Shown here one piece after another: positions 16,874 through 25,773 of a stretch of DNA of 34,408 nt (positions are counted from its first letter, which is position 1; each line of letters opens with the position of its first letter). The notes beneath the pieces are model-generated. The model was given only the letters and a program-made list of their open reading frames with translations. It ran no database searches and was not told where the DNA came from. Both the position numbers and the translations under genes were made by a program. The stretch covers positions 1 through 34,408 of the forward strand of contig DUSN01000072.1 in assembly GCA_012842605.1 (NCBI GenBank). Reading direction: 5' to 3'. The DNA is from Clostridiales bacterium (GTDB taxonomy: Bacteria; Bacillota; Clostridia; Caldicoprobacterales; DTU083).

Positions 16874-17730
16874 ATCATCTGCACCCTTCCGTAATGAATA
16901 TCGCAAAGCCGTTCGCTTAATTCAAACAGGCGGTCGGCATTTTCGCTTGTCACCTGCCTGCTGTAGTTCTTTTCCTTGCAAAGGCAGTAGTATAGTCCTT
17001 CCGGCGGGATTTCCTGTTCACATAGAAAAGCGAAAGTTCTTGCCGGAATCTCCGGTGATACGCCATACCTCTTGCGAATCGACCATATTAAATTAACAAG
17101 GCTGCCTGTTTCCTTATTGCCTATATCTGTGTTTACCAGGCCCGGATCAACTACATATGCCCGGATCCCTGCTGCCGCATAGCGGTCGTTGAGACCTTTG
17201 GCAAACAAAATGTTGCACAGTTTTGACTGTTTATAGGCTGTGAGCGGATTATATCTTCGGAACAGCTTCACATTGTCCCAATGCACCTTTATGCCCTTAT
17301 GAGATTCGCTTCCGGTCATTATTACACGTCCATGTGCTTTTATCAAGGCCGGCATAAGCTTGTATGTCAGCAAAAAGCTTGCAAGATGGTTGAGTGCAAA
17401 TTGCTGTTCATAGCCTTCCTCAGTAGTCATATACCAGCTTCGTACACAGCCGGCGTTATTTATAAGAGCATACAGTTCTCCGTCGCATCTTTCATTCAGG
17501 TACTTATTTATTTCCTCAGCAACCCGGTGGACTTCGCGCTGCTGCATCAAGTCCGCAAGAAAAAAGGTGATATTGGCATCGGGGTTTTCGGATAATATTT
17601 TTTCTTCAGCCCGGCTGCAATTAGCCTCACTGCGGGCAACCCCGAGAACATTAAAACCTTTTTTAGTCAAAGTACATGCTGTTTCCAGCCCAATGCCGGA
17701 AGAAGCACCGGTTATAACTATGGTTTTCAT
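16870..17730 (-). CDS. Short-chain dehydrogenase/reductase, retinol dehydrogenase-like (first in operon)
   Basis: A 286-residue SDR with TGASSGIG (residues 7-14), NNAG (91-94), a catalytic serine at 141 or 143 and AYKQSK (Y166, K170). The QQFALNHLASFLLT block and PGLVNTD segment resemble the retinol dehydrogenase / WW-oxidoreductase branch. The natural substrate in a bacterium cannot be told. It overlaps the next SDR gene by 4 bases and begins 15 bases after the DUF1700 gene, so the whole PadR operon is one unit. The two SDRs are different subfamilies, not a recent duplication. Confidence 0.9.
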   Translation of the reverse strand: MKTIVITGASSGIGLETACTLTKKGFNVLGVARSEANCSRAEEKILSENPDANITFFLADLMQQREVHRVAEEINKYLNERCDGELYALINNAGCVRSWYMTTEEGYEQQFALNHLASFLLTYKLMPALIKAHGRVIMTGSESHKGIKVHWDNVKLFRRYNPLTAYKQSKLCNILFAKGLNDRYAAAGIRAYVVDPGLVNTDIGNKETGSLVNLIWSIRKRYGVSPEIPARTFAFLCEQEIPPEGLYYCLCKEKNYSRQVTSENADRLFELSERLCDIHYGRVQMI

Positions 17731-17745
17731 TTTCTACCTCCTGAT

Positions 17746-18477
17746 TCATTTGACAGCATTGTATCCAAACCAGCCCCATGCATGCCAAAACTCCAGGGCC
17801 CCGGATAAAATCACAGATATAGCCATTCCGAGGACAAAACTGGCGGCAAACAGTGCTAACGAAATCAATGCGACAGAACGTATGCGCCTGTTGAATTTTG
17901 CCTGGAACTGCGGATTTATGGCAATTGATGGGAGCAAAGCGCTGCCGGAAGCAGCTGCTAAAGTGTTATGATGGAAGCGGCAGTAAGAACGCATGAGCTG
18001 GCGAATGAATGCAGCGAAATAAATGCAGCCTTCAGCTGACAATACAAAGAGTGAAGCAAAAGACACTCCGAACACAATCCTGGGCCAATAAGGCATGCTT
18101 GGAATCAATGACAAGGGGCTTGTGCCGCTAAACAAACATACAGCAATTGCTGCACTGCATACAGAAAAAGACGCCATTATTGCCTCCCAGGCTATAAGCA
18201 AGATGAAGAAAATACCTGCAAAAAAGTCAATGAAACACAGCCCTATAACTGTAGTTATTTTCTTTCCACTGCTCTTTTTATCCACGTCCGAGCTCTCAAA
18301 CTGAGAAGCAATCAAAGCAGGATTGCCTAATTTAACAGCAATCTCTTCTTCTGAATAACCATCTGCCATCTTGAAAGCAAAGTGCTGTTCATACTCGCTT
18401 ATAATATCATCTGCATCAGCTATGTTTTTCTTCTTAAGTTCATCAGCTAACTTTGACAAGAATTCATTCTTTGTCAT
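17746..18477 (-). CDS. DUF1700 (HAAS domain) membrane protein
   Basis: A 243-residue protein. The N-terminal HAAS domain (residues 1-60) reads MTKNEFLSKLADELKKK, then IISEYEQHF, then GYSEEEIAVKLGNP. It is followed by about four membrane helices. DUF1700 proteins are usually encoded right after a PadR-like regulator and are thought to act in signal transfer across the membrane or as its effector. The start at 18477 has GGAGG 9 bases upstream and overlaps the PadR gene by 14 bases. An ATG at 18483 is too close to that site. Confidence 0.85.
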   Translation of the reverse strand: MTKNEFLSKLADELKKKNIADADDIISEYEQHFAFKMADGYSEEEIAVKLGNPALIASQFESSDVDKKSSGKKITTVIGLCFIDFFAGIFFILLIAWEAIMASFSVCSAAIAVCLFSGTSPLSLIPSMPYWPRIVFGVSFASLFVLSAEGCIYFAAFIRQLMRSYCRFHHNTLAAASGSALLPSIAINPQFQAKFNRRIRSVALISLALFAASFVLGMAISVILSGALEFWHAWGWFGYNAVK

Positions 18478-18790
18478 TATCATCAACCTCCAATAAAATC
18501 TCTACCCTTTTAGCAAAATCCAGGTATTCTGCCCGTTCTTTTTCATATGTTTCTCGACCCAGTCTTGTTATTGAATAATATTTCCTTGGCGGCCCTCCGC
18601 TTTCTTCCTGCATGTAAGTAGTTAACAAACCTTCACTTTTCAGCTTCCTTAGAATCGGATAAACTGTACCGTCTGCTATGTCAATATGTTTTGAAAGGTA
18701 TTCCGATATTTCATACCCATAGCAATCATGTTTTTTTAAAAGCGACAGCACACACAGTTCCAGTACTCCCTTTTTATATTGTGTGTTCAC
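18464..18790 (-). CDS. PadR family transcriptional regulator
   Basis: A 108-residue winged-helix regulator with the full PadR pattern: KGVLELCVLSLLKKHDCYGYEI, DGTVYPILRKLKSEGLL and GGPPRKYYSITRLG, then a dimerisation helix. It begins with GTG at 18790, supported by GGGAGTGA 6 bases upstream. It is the first gene of the PadR - DUF1700 - SDR - SDR unit and should repress its own promoter, where an inverted repeat spans the -10 element. Ligand unknown. Confidence 0.93.
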   Translation of the reverse strand: MNTQYKKGVLELCVLSLLKKHDCYGYEISEYLSKHIDIADGTVYPILRKLKSEGLLTTYMQEESGGPPRKYYSITRLGRETYEKERAEYLDFAKRVEILLEVDDNDKE

Positions 18791-18830
18791 ATACTCACTC
18801 CCTTGATATTGCTCAGTAGAATATGTTATC

Positions 18831-18868
18831 TACTATTAAATTATATTCAATAGTATTTAATATGTCAA
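18831..18868 (-). promoter_or_regulatory. Consensus promoter and probable PadR operator
   Basis: Minus strand TTGACA (18868-18863), exactly 17 bases, TATAAT (18845-18840), a perfect sigma-A consensus. TACTATT (18855-18849) and AATAGTA (18837-18831) form a perfect 7-base inverted repeat with an 11-base centre covering the -10, so a bound regulator would block RNA polymerase. Confidence 0.75.
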
Positions 18869-18926
18869 TGTGTTTTAATATTTTATTCAGACATATTTTT
18901 ACTTTTGCACAAATATGACTTTAAAA

Positions 18927-18962
18927 GCAAATAAAGCCGATATTACAATCAGCTTTATTTGC
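18927..18962. terminator. Terminator after the flavin reductase-like gene
   Basis: GCAAATAAAGC (18927-18937) pairs perfectly with GCTTTATTTGC (18952-18962) across a 14-base loop. On the minus strand it is followed by TTTTAAAG. It insulates the gene at 19021 from the PadR promoter. Confidence 0.65.
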
Positions 18963-19020
18963 AAGAATGATTATATAAATCATAGGCTAAGTTGTTCCCT
19001 ATAACCTATGCTTATCCACA

Positions 19021-19662
19021 TCATTTATATAATTCCAACGCACCGAAGCAATCAGGTGTTAAATCGCCTGTTTCAGGATTTCGCGGACTATGTATATTAT
19101 ACATGTATCCTGTTTTTCCATATCTGCCAAGCTTGTTTTCATCATAATGGTCGCTGTCCATGCAAATATGAGTAGCTTTCAGGGCTACAGTTACATCACG
19201 GCTGCCTTCAAAATGCTCATGTTCCCACAAAAATTCACATTCAATATTAAGAAAACACTCTGCAATACGAGGGGCATTTACAGTTTTCGCTTTTTCAGCA
19301 GTCAATCCTGACATGGTAATCTCATCATTATCAAAGCCATTGTTTTCGATGGTCTTTATGCATTTATCGAATATATCGCGAGAAGGAAAATTAAGAACAC
19401 AGCATTTAGTTTCTTTTAAACTCTGATATAAATGTCCGCTCTTTGACACTGACCCGATAATACAGATAAATTCGCCGCTGTCTCCAACAAAAGTTGACCA
19501 TGATTGCAAGCAGGCATTTTCTTTGCCATTTGATTTATATGTTGTTGCTAAAAACAGGGGTGAAGGAATAGCAGTAAGAAAATCCTGCCATGAAAAAACA
19601 GCAAATTCACCAGGCCAGGCTTCTGTTATTTTATCAGGCTTTACATTAAATTCCTTTTTCAT
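19021..19662 (-). CDS. Flavin reductase-like FMN-binding protein
   Basis: A 213-residue cytoplasmic protein with the split-barrel FMN-binding fold of the flavin reductase-like family. Visible parts are an N-terminal PSPLFLATTYKSNG strand pair, the loop ACLQSWSTFVGD, VSKSGHLYQSLKETKCCVLNF and the later ECEFLWEHEH strand. These proteins reduce flavin with NAD(P)H or use bound FMN; the partner is unknown. AAAGGA stands 9 bases before the ATG at 19662; the ATG at 19671 touches that site. It is 53 bases after the acetyltransferase gene, likely on one transcript. Confidence 0.82.
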   Translation of the reverse strand: MKKEFNVKPDKITEAWPGEFAVFSWQDFLTAIPSPLFLATTYKSNGKENACLQSWSTFVGDSGEFICIIGSVSKSGHLYQSLKETKCCVLNFPSRDIFDKCIKTIENNGFDNDEITMSGLTAEKAKTVNAPRIAECFLNIECEFLWEHEHFEGSRDVTVALKATHICMDSDHYDENKLGRYGKTGYMYNIHSPRNPETGDLTPDCFGALELYK

Positions 19663-19715
19663 TTGAATCATTCCTTTCGTTTTTTTAATACAAACACTAT
19701 CTCATGCCAAAACCC

Positions 19716-20108
19716 TCAATCCTTTTCATAAGTCTGTATCTGACCGCTAAGCATTAGGTTAAAACCAAATCGCTTATAGAACGGCAGCAGCCTTTCTTCA
19801 AATATAACTGAAATCATGTATATTTTTCTATCTTTTAGGTAGGCAATTGTCCTGTTCATAAGCTCAGTCCCAATACCTTTGCCCTGATATTCGGGATGCA
19901 CCATCAGATCCTGGATGTAAGCATCTGTAACGCCATTTGAAACGGTGTCAATATATCCAATGAGCCTGTCGCTGTCATATACACTTATGTGAAAATAGGA
20001 GGTCATAAGATCATTTTCATAACAGCTCTCCATTCGATTCCAGCCAACCGCTTCACGCAGGTCAGCTATCTGCTTAGCAGGAGTCGGATCATTAATAACA
20101 AACTTCAT
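19716..20108 (-). CDS. GNAT family N-acetyltransferase
   Basis: A 130-residue enzyme transferring acetyl from acetyl-CoA to an unknown amine. The acetyl-CoA pyrophosphate loop is QGKGIG in DLMVHPEYQGKGIGTELM (about residues 67-84), followed by helix 3. The C-terminal FYKRFGF block, part of motif B, is also present. GGGG stands 8 bases before the ATG. A promoter lies directly upstream, and the flavin reductase-like gene follows. Confidence 0.9.
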   Translation of the reverse strand: MKFVINDPTPAKQIADLREAVGWNRMESCYENDLMTSYFHISVYDSDRLIGYIDTVSNGVTDAYIQDLMVHPEYQGKGIGTELMNRTIAYLKDRKIYMISVIFEERLLPFYKRFGFNLMLSGQIQTYEKD

Positions 20109-20144
20109 ATGTTACATCCCCTTGTGGTTATAAACTCACTGTAT

Positions 20145-20173
20145 ATTATCATATACTGCGGAAAATATATCAA
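20145..20173 (-). promoter_or_regulatory. Promoter for the acetyltransferase gene
   Basis: Minus strand TTGATA (20173-20168), 17 bases, GATAAT (20150-20145), about 37 bases before the start codon. Confidence 0.5.
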
Positions 20174-20192
20174 TAAAAAGATCATCGCAAAG

Positions 20193-20224
20193 AAAAAGAC
20201 GCTGATTTTTCACAACGTCTTTTC
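20193..20224. terminator. Terminator downstream of the AraC/GyrI pseudogene
   Basis: AAAAAGACG (20193-20201) pairs with CGTCTTTT (20216-20223) across a 14-base loop; both sides are A- or T-rich. It lies 50 bases after the pseudogene stop. Confidence 0.65.
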
Positions 20225-20273
20225 AAGTAATTATTTTAGAATACCCCTGTCTATATGTTCCTTTATACTCATG

Positions 20274-20679
20274 CTACTCGTTGATCTGCCTTACCGGTCT
20301 TGCTTCAATATAGCCTCTGTATCCCATCGGTGCAAGCTGGAACCGGGGGCCGTCTTCATCCGCCCACTTAAACCCGTAAATTTCAGGATTATAGTTATTC
20401 ATAGCTTCCCACACTTCACCTATTGCGTCCTGGAATTTATCGTCATCATAAGGCTGCCCCTGGAAAATCATCATTTTACATGGTGGAAGGTCAATTAAAT
20501 CATACCCTTCCGGAACTTCACCTGTATAATTCTCCGGTACTTCTACACCCTGGGCATATACGGATGTTCCGGGTTTTCTCAGGTTTTCAGGCAGCCACAT
20601 GCCAATAGGCTCGCGCAATATGCTCATCAATATAGTCCTGCATTCGCTGAACAGCATTAATCTTTTCCCAGCTAACCAT
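20274..20679 (-). pseudogene. AraC-family regulator with GyrI-like domain, internally deleted and frameshifted
   Basis: A good start (AGGAGGAG 4 bases before the ATG at 20679) opens a frame reading MVSWEKINAVQRMQDYIDEHI, the first helix of an AraC-type DNA-binding domain. It then runs into a stop at about codon 30. In another frame from about 20618 the sequence continues as EPIGMWLPENLRKPGTSVYA and reads through a normal C-terminal GyrI-like effector-binding half (YDLIDLPPCKMMIFQGQPYD; GFKWADEDGP) to the stop at 20274. A family member should have about 290 residues, so some 150 residues (most of the DNA-binding domain and the start of the effector domain) are missing at the join and the frame is shifted. 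The gene cannot make a working regulator. Confidence 0.8.
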
Positions 20680-20796
20680 GATTGCTCCTCCTGTATAAAG
20701 AGTAACAGGAAAAACAAAATATTACTTGACTTGTTTTGCTGAATTTAATTAGTATTGTATTACGCTTGGCAAATCTTGCCATGAATATTATAATTT

Positions 20797-22191
20797 TCAG
20801 CCGGGCTGCTTTGGCAATGTTATTACAAACTCAGTTCCTTTATCAACTTCGCTTTTTACTTTAATCTTTCCTTTATGTGCATCGATAATTGTCTTTGTGA
20901 TTGTAAGTCCTATTCCTGCACCTCCGGTCATCCTGTTTCTTGATTTATCAGCACGATAGAAACGCTCAAAAATATGAGGCAAATCCTCAGGAGGAATGCC
21001 CTTCCCGGTATCTTTGACGGTTATCTCCGCAGCATCTTGAGTACCCTTAACAGAAACCTCTACTGTTCCTCCCTGCGGGGTATACTTTATGCTGTTGGAC
21101 AGCAGATTAACAATTGCCTGACTTATTTTATCCTTGTCAGCAGTTACAATCTCAGTTTCACCGATAAACCTTACATCTATATCTTTACTTATAAAGTCAT
21201 TTTCGAAGCTTTGGATAATATGCCGGATAAGCTCCGAAATATCAAAGCTTGTCTTAGCAAGAATCAGGTTTTCACTTTCATATTTCGCTAATTTTTCAAG
21301 ATCTCCTACCAGCCTGTTAATTCTCATAATTTCCTCGTGACAGCTTTTAAGCCTTTCAGCATCAGGTTTCCAAATGCCATCAATCATTGCTTCCATATGA
21401 CTTTGCAAATTAGCCAGGGGGGTTCTTAACTCATGTGCTACGTCAGCTGTCAGTCTTTTTCGCAAGATTTCCTGATTTTCTAAAGTCTCTGCAAGGTTAT
21501 TGATGGTTTCAATAAGCTGAGCGGTTTCTTTTGTACTGGATTGTTCAGTTATCCTGTCATCAAAATATCCTTTAGAGATCATTTGAGCTGTGGTTATAGC
21601 CCGTGAAATGGGTGAACTCAGCTTTTTTGCCATAACTGAGCCAAAGAGAAAAGATAATACAAGAGAAAAAGCACCTACACCCAAAAGAAGTTTGTTTATT
21701 GTATTTATGAATGCAAGATCGCTGTCATTAAGATAATATGGGCCGTAATAACCGATTACTACACTTCCGACTTTGCTCAGCTTGCTTGCTATAGGATACG
21801 ATTTTTCTACATATTTGCCCTCCCAGTTGGGATAGCGGCTGCTCATGTTCTTTGCTATGTGATCCAGCATCTGCTCGCACAGATCATTATCATGAAGTCT
21901 TGCATCCCATATGACTTTTTCTGAGGAATCTATCACCTTTATAATCATTCCTTGCTTCAGTGCATTGATGCAAACATTCTGAATACCTTCCGTATCCCAC
22001 TTATCGTCAGCCTTGTACTGCTGACTTACCTGAAAAACTATTTCTCTGTTCTTTCGTTCCTGATTTTCTATGATGTAATCCCTAAAGTGCTTATCCAGCA
22101 GCAGGTTCGTAATTACACTGATCAGGAGCACGGAAATAAGAACTACAGAAAAGTATGACAACGATAACTTAGTTCTCAAACTGTATTTCAT
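20797..22191 (-). CDS. Sensor histidine kinase of the copper cluster
   Basis: A 464-residue two-span membrane kinase. TM1 is at about residues 10-30, an outside sensor domain spans 32-160, TM2 is at 165-188, and a HAMP linker follows. The HisKA domain has phospho-accepting H253 in DVAHELRTPL. The ATPase domain has the N box (NLLSNSIKYTP), G1 DTGKGIPP, F box FERFYRAD and G2 GGAGIGLTI. The sensor domain resembles no family I can name and has no His/Met-rich copper loop. It lies 15 bases after the regulator gene, so the two are one unit, and it pairs with that regulator. Confidence 0.95.
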   Translation of the reverse strand: MKYSLRTKLSLSYFSVVLISVLLISVITNLLLDKHFRDYIIENQERKNREIVFQVSQQYKADDKWDTEGIQNVCINALKQGMIIKVIDSSEKVIWDARLHDNDLCEQMLDHIAKNMSSRYPNWEGKYVEKSYPIASKLSKVGSVVIGYYGPYYLNDSDLAFINTINKLLLGVGAFSLVLSFLFGSVMAKKLSSPISRAITTAQMISKGYFDDRITEQSSTKETAQLIETINNLAETLENQEILRKRLTADVAHELRTPLANLQSHMEAMIDGIWKPDAERLKSCHEEIMRINRLVGDLEKLAKYESENLILAKTSFDISELIRHIIQSFENDFISKDIDVRFIGETEIVTADKDKISQAIVNLLSNSIKYTPQGGTVEVSVKGTQDAAEITVKDTGKGIPPEDLPHIFERFYRADKSRNRMTGGAGIGLTITKTIIDAHKGKIKVKSEVDKGTEFVITLPKQPG

Positions 22192-22206
22192 GATATAATC
22201 GCCTCT

Positions 22207-22908
22207 CTATTCACCACCGAAACGGTATCCTACTCCGTGAATGGTCAGAATGTATTTCGGGTTTTTGGGATCGTTTTCTATTTTTTGCCTAATGTTTTTA
22301 ATATGGCTGTCAATTGTTCTGTCATAACCGTCAAAATCCTCCCCCAGAGCTATATTTATCAATTCTTCTCTGGTGAAGGTCTTATCAAGATACTTAACCA
22401 TTGTTATCAGAATTTTATATTCATTCGGAGTCAGACTGACGACCTTGCCGTTTCTTTTTACCGCGTATTTCAAGGTATCGATGACCAGTTCATCATTGTT
22501 AAATGATATAAGGCTTGACAACGGGACTAATGAGTCGTCTGCCCTTCTCAAAACTGCTTCAACCCTTGCCACTAATTGCCTTGGGCTAAAGGGTTTAGTA
22601 ACATAATCATCGGCTCCTATTTTCAGTCCTTTTAAAATATCCTCCTCCTCTATTTTTGCTGTAAGCATAATAATAGGCACCCGTGATTTCTTTCTGAGCT
22701 CCTGGCAGACCTGTTCACCAGCCATATCGGGAAGCATAAGATCTAAAATAACAAGGGCAGGATTCTCTTTTTCAAATTTATCAAGAGCTTCCTTTCCGTT
22801 ATATGCTTCACGCACTAAATACCCGCTGTTTTCAAGATATGACTTTACAACTTCTACAATTTTGATTTCGTCATCCACGATTAGTATTTTCTTTGGCTGA
22901 TTGCTCAT
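22207..22908 (-). CDS. OmpR/PhoB family response regulator
   Basis: A 233-residue regulator. The receiver domain has the acidic pair D12/D13, phospho-acceptor D56 (LVILDLMLP), T83 and K105 (VTKPFSP). The C-terminal winged helix has LTPNEYKILITM, FTREELI and DRTIDSHIKNIRQKI. Members bind tandem direct repeats as dimers. Such repeats (TTCATA twice, 11 bases apart) lie in front of the DUF2318 gene at the head of this cluster, which is the natural target, by inference only. GGAGG stands 7 bases before the ATG. A terminator separates it from copZ, so it may also have its own promoter. Confidence 0.95.
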   Translation of the reverse strand: MSNQPKKILIVDDEIKIVEVVKSYLENSGYLVREAYNGKEALDKFEKENPALVILDLMLPDMAGEQVCQELRKKSRVPIIMLTAKIEEEDILKGLKIGADDYVTKPFSPRQLVARVEAVLRRADDSLVPLSSLISFNNDELVIDTLKYAVKRNGKVVSLTPNEYKILITMVKYLDKTFTREELINIALGEDFDGYDRTIDSHIKNIRQKIENDPKNPKYILTIHGVGYRFGGE

Positions 22909-22955
22909 TCTATACCTCCAGTAATAGATGATAACATAAAAAATTTAATATATAC

Positions 22956-22987
22956 GAAAAATCCCCTTTACTACAAGGGGATTTCTC
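22956..22987 (-). terminator. Terminator after copZ
   Basis: AAATCCCCTT pairs with AAGGGGATTT (22959-22968 and 22975-22984 on the plus strand) around a 6-base loop. The minus strand then runs on in AT-rich sequence. Expression of the regulator pair must come from read-through or a separate start. Confidence 0.75.
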
Positions 22988-22998
22988 GTACACATTAT

Positions 22999-23205
22999 TT
23001 ATACAACATCGTAACCCTGATCTTCAATCTCGGCTTTTATCCTGTCTATCGTTACCTTCGAACTATCATAATCTACTGTGACAGTTTTACCTTTTAAGTC
23101 AACTGTTACTGCACTAACGCCATCAAGAGCACCTACTGATTTTTTTACAGCGTTTTCGCAATGGGAACAAGACATTCCTTCGACCTTTAATACTGTTCTT
23201 TCCAT
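22999..23205 (-). CDS. copZ: Copper chaperone, heavy-metal-associated domain
   Basis: A 68-residue single HMA domain that binds Cu(I) in the cytosol and hands it to CopA. The metal motif GMSCSHC puts the ligands at C13 and C16, with the usual beta-alpha-beta pattern and a GYDVV end. The His between the cysteines is seen in many CopZ proteins. It lies 64 bases after copA and ends at a terminator. Confidence 0.95.
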   Translation of the reverse strand: MERTVLKVEGMSCSHCENAVKKSVGALDGVSAVTVDLKGKTVTVDYDSSKVTIDRIKAEIEDQGYDVV

Positions 23206-23269
23206 TCTTAAACCTCCGTTCTTATTTATTTAATTAATAATTATATAATATTTGATCCATAGTTTCTGC

Positions 23270-25735
23270 TTATTTATATGGCTTGAATCTTTTCAGCCTC
23301 AAAGCATTTGTTAATACCGATACCGAGCTTAGTGACATTGCTGCTGCTGCAAATATCGGGTTTAAGAGCGGCCCGCCGAATAGATACAGTACGCCTGCTG
23401 CAATCGGAATACCGGCTGTATTATAAGCAAAAGCCCAGAACAGGTTCTGCTTGATGTTGCGTATCGTATTCTTACTTAACTGGATTGCTGTTGGCACATC
23501 CATAAGGTCGCTTTTCATCAGCACAATGTCTGCAGACTCCATAGCTACATCAGTACCTGAACCTATGGCTATACCGATATCAGCCTGTGCAAGTGCAGGT
23601 GCGTCATTGATGCCGTCCCCTACCATTGCTACTTTTTTGCCTTCCGCCTGCAGCTTTTTAACCTCATTAGACTTATCCTGCGGAAGAACCTCTGCCAGCA
23701 CTCTGTTTATACCAACCTGTTTTGCAATAGCTTCGGCAGTTCTTCTGTTATCTCCTGTTATCATGGCAACTTCGATGCCCATTAACTGAAGCTGTTTGAT
23801 CGCTTTAACACTGCTTTCCTTAACAACGTCTGCCACAGCTATGATACCGGATATTTCATTATTCATCGCAATGTACATTGGTGTTTTTCCTTCATTTGCC
23901 AGCCTGTCAGACTCACTGACAAGTTCACCAAGGGATACATTTCTTTCATCCATCAGTTTTCTATTACCTATGAGTACATTCATGCCTTCAATAACAACCT
24001 CAATGCCATGTCCGGGAATAGCTTCAAAATTTTCCACTGTCAGGAACCCAAGGTTTTCTTCCTCTGCTTCCCTTATTATAGCCTGGCCTAAAGGATGTTC
24101 CGAGCTTTTTTCACCGGAAGCTGCAATTTGAAGCAAACGCTCCCGGGAAATACCGGTGACAGTAACGATATCGGTTACTACTGGTTTGCCTTCAGTTATT
24201 GTTCCTGTTTTATCAAAGACAATAGTATTGATCTTGTGAGTGGTTTCGAGAGCTTCTCCGCCTTTTATAAGAATTCCGTATTCCGCTCCTTTTCCTGTCC
24301 CAACCATTATGGCAGTCGGTGTGGCAAGTCCTAAAGCACAAGGACAAGCGATAACCAGTACTGAAATAAATATTGTAAGAGCAAATACTAATGACTTACC
24401 GGCAATCAGCCATCCTGCAAAGGCAAGTATCGCTATTGCAACTACAATAGGAACAAAGTAACCGGATACAATATCAGCCATTTTTGCAATAGGTGCCTTT
24501 GAGCTTTGAGCATCCTCAACCAGCTTGATGATTTGTGCTAAAGCTGTATCGCCGCCTACCTTAGTAGCTTCAAAACGTATCATACCATTTGTATTAATAC
24601 TTGCAGCATAAACCTTGTCTCCTGCCTTTTTGTCAACAGGTATGCTTTCACCGGTCAGCATGGATTCATCTATCGCCGTGTGTCCGTCTATTACCTCACC
24701 GTCTACCGGGATTTTTTCTCCAGGCTTTACTAGTATTATATCACCAATTTCTACCTCATCGATAGGAACTTCTACTTCTTTCCCCTCTTGTATCACAATT
24801 GCTGTTTTTGGAGCCAAACCCATCAATTTCTTTATAGCTTCAGATGTCTTGCCCTTTGACACTGCTTCCAGTGTTTTGCCGAGCAATATTAATGTAATAA
24901 TAACACCTGCTGTTTCAAAATACAGTCCTTCAACAGCGTGGGAATTGCCATTTGATATCTGATAAGTCGAGTATAAGCTGTAGACAATCGCAGCCGATGT
25001 ACCAATTGCAATCAGGGAATCCATGTTAGGACTTCTCTGCAAAAGCGCTTTAAAACCAACCGTGTAGAATTTATTACCGGCTATGATTATAGGTATAACT
25101 AAGGAGGTCTGCACAAGGGCATAAGTTAAAGGATAATGCATAGGTTCAAGAAATCTGGGAACAGGGAAAGGAAGCCATGGAATCATCGGGACCATGGCAA
25201 GGTATAACAGGGGTGCAGCGAATATTGCAGATACGATGAATTTTCTCCAGAGAGTTCGTATCTCTTTTTCCTTGCGCAGCCTATCTTCATCAACAGCGGT
25301 TTTTTTCTCTATACTTAAAGGTTTATACCCGATTTTTTCAATTGTCTGCTTAATTGCAGATAGTCTGGTTATCTGAGGATTGTACTCAACTGTTGCTTTT
25401 TCCGCAGCAAAGTTAACTGAAACCCACAATACCCCCTCCATTTTGCCTATCGCTTTCTCAATTCGATTGGCACATGCAGCGCAGGTCATACCTTCAATAG
25501 GTATCGTAACTGTATTCTTTTTCTCTTCCTCTACAACCCCATAGCCAACCTTTACAATAGTTTCTTTGATTTTATCCAAAGATGCCTTTTGGCTATCGTA
25601 TTCAACAGACAAGTTTTCTGCAGCAAAGTTAACGGATGCTTGTGAAACACCTTCAAGCTTGCCAACAGCCTTTTCAATCCGTTTTGCACATGCGGCACAG
25701 GTCATGCCGCTTATTTTAACAATTGTTTTATCCAT
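23270..25735 (-). CDS. copA: Copper-translocating P1B-type ATPase
   Basis: An 821-residue Cu(I) exporter. Two N-terminal HMA domains carry GMTCAAC (C13/C16 and C85/C88), followed by eight membrane helices. The transport motif CPC is at 464-466 in IACPCALGLATPTA, and phosphorylated D508 is in DKTGT. The nucleotide domain has SEHPLGQA, and the hinge is VGDGINDAPAL. Two HMA domains and the SEHP/CPC set make copper the likely metal rather than zinc or cadmium. The ATG at 25735 has AAAGGTGA 7 bases upstream; an ATG at 25753 precedes that site. It lies 38 bases after the HMA-TauE fusion gene. Confidence 0.97.
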   Translation of the reverse strand: MDKTIVKISGMTCAACAKRIEKAVGKLEGVSQASVNFAAENLSVEYDSQKASLDKIKETIVKVGYGVVEEEKKNTVTIPIEGMTCAACANRIEKAIGKMEGVLWVSVNFAAEKATVEYNPQITRLSAIKQTIEKIGYKPLSIEKKTAVDEDRLRKEKEIRTLWRKFIVSAIFAAPLLYLAMVPMIPWLPFPVPRFLEPMHYPLTYALVQTSLVIPIIIAGNKFYTVGFKALLQRSPNMDSLIAIGTSAAIVYSLYSTYQISNGNSHAVEGLYFETAGVIITLILLGKTLEAVSKGKTSEAIKKLMGLAPKTAIVIQEGKEVEVPIDEVEIGDIILVKPGEKIPVDGEVIDGHTAIDESMLTGESIPVDKKAGDKVYAASINTNGMIRFEATKVGGDTALAQIIKLVEDAQSSKAPIAKMADIVSGYFVPIVVAIAILAFAGWLIAGKSLVFALTIFISVLVIACPCALGLATPTAIMVGTGKGAEYGILIKGGEALETTHKINTIVFDKTGTITEGKPVVTDIVTVTGISRERLLQIAASGEKSSEHPLGQAIIREAEEENLGFLTVENFEAIPGHGIEVVIEGMNVLIGNRKLMDERNVSLGELVSESDRLANEGKTPMYIAMNNEISGIIAVADVVKESSVKAIKQLQLMGIEVAMITGDNRRTAEAIAKQVGINRVLAEVLPQDKSNEVKKLQAEGKKVAMVGDGINDAPALAQADIGIAIGSGTDVAMESADIVLMKSDLMDVPTAIQLSKNTIRNIKQNLFWAFAYNTAGIPIAAGVLYLFGGPLLNPIFAAAAMSLSSVSVLTNALRLKRFKPYK

Positions 25736-25773
25736 AGCATTATCACCTTTCAATTATATAGCATATATTGCCA

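Noticed and set aside
16413-17096. Plus-strand open frame of 227 codons opposite the SDR genes
   Set aside because: It is a long antisense frame, but both SDR genes carry full catalytic motifs on the minus strand.
20274-20717. A 147-codon intact protein starting at 20717
   Set aside because: The N-terminal part of that frame has no binding site and no homology, while the real start with AGGAGGAG is in another frame; the gene is broken.
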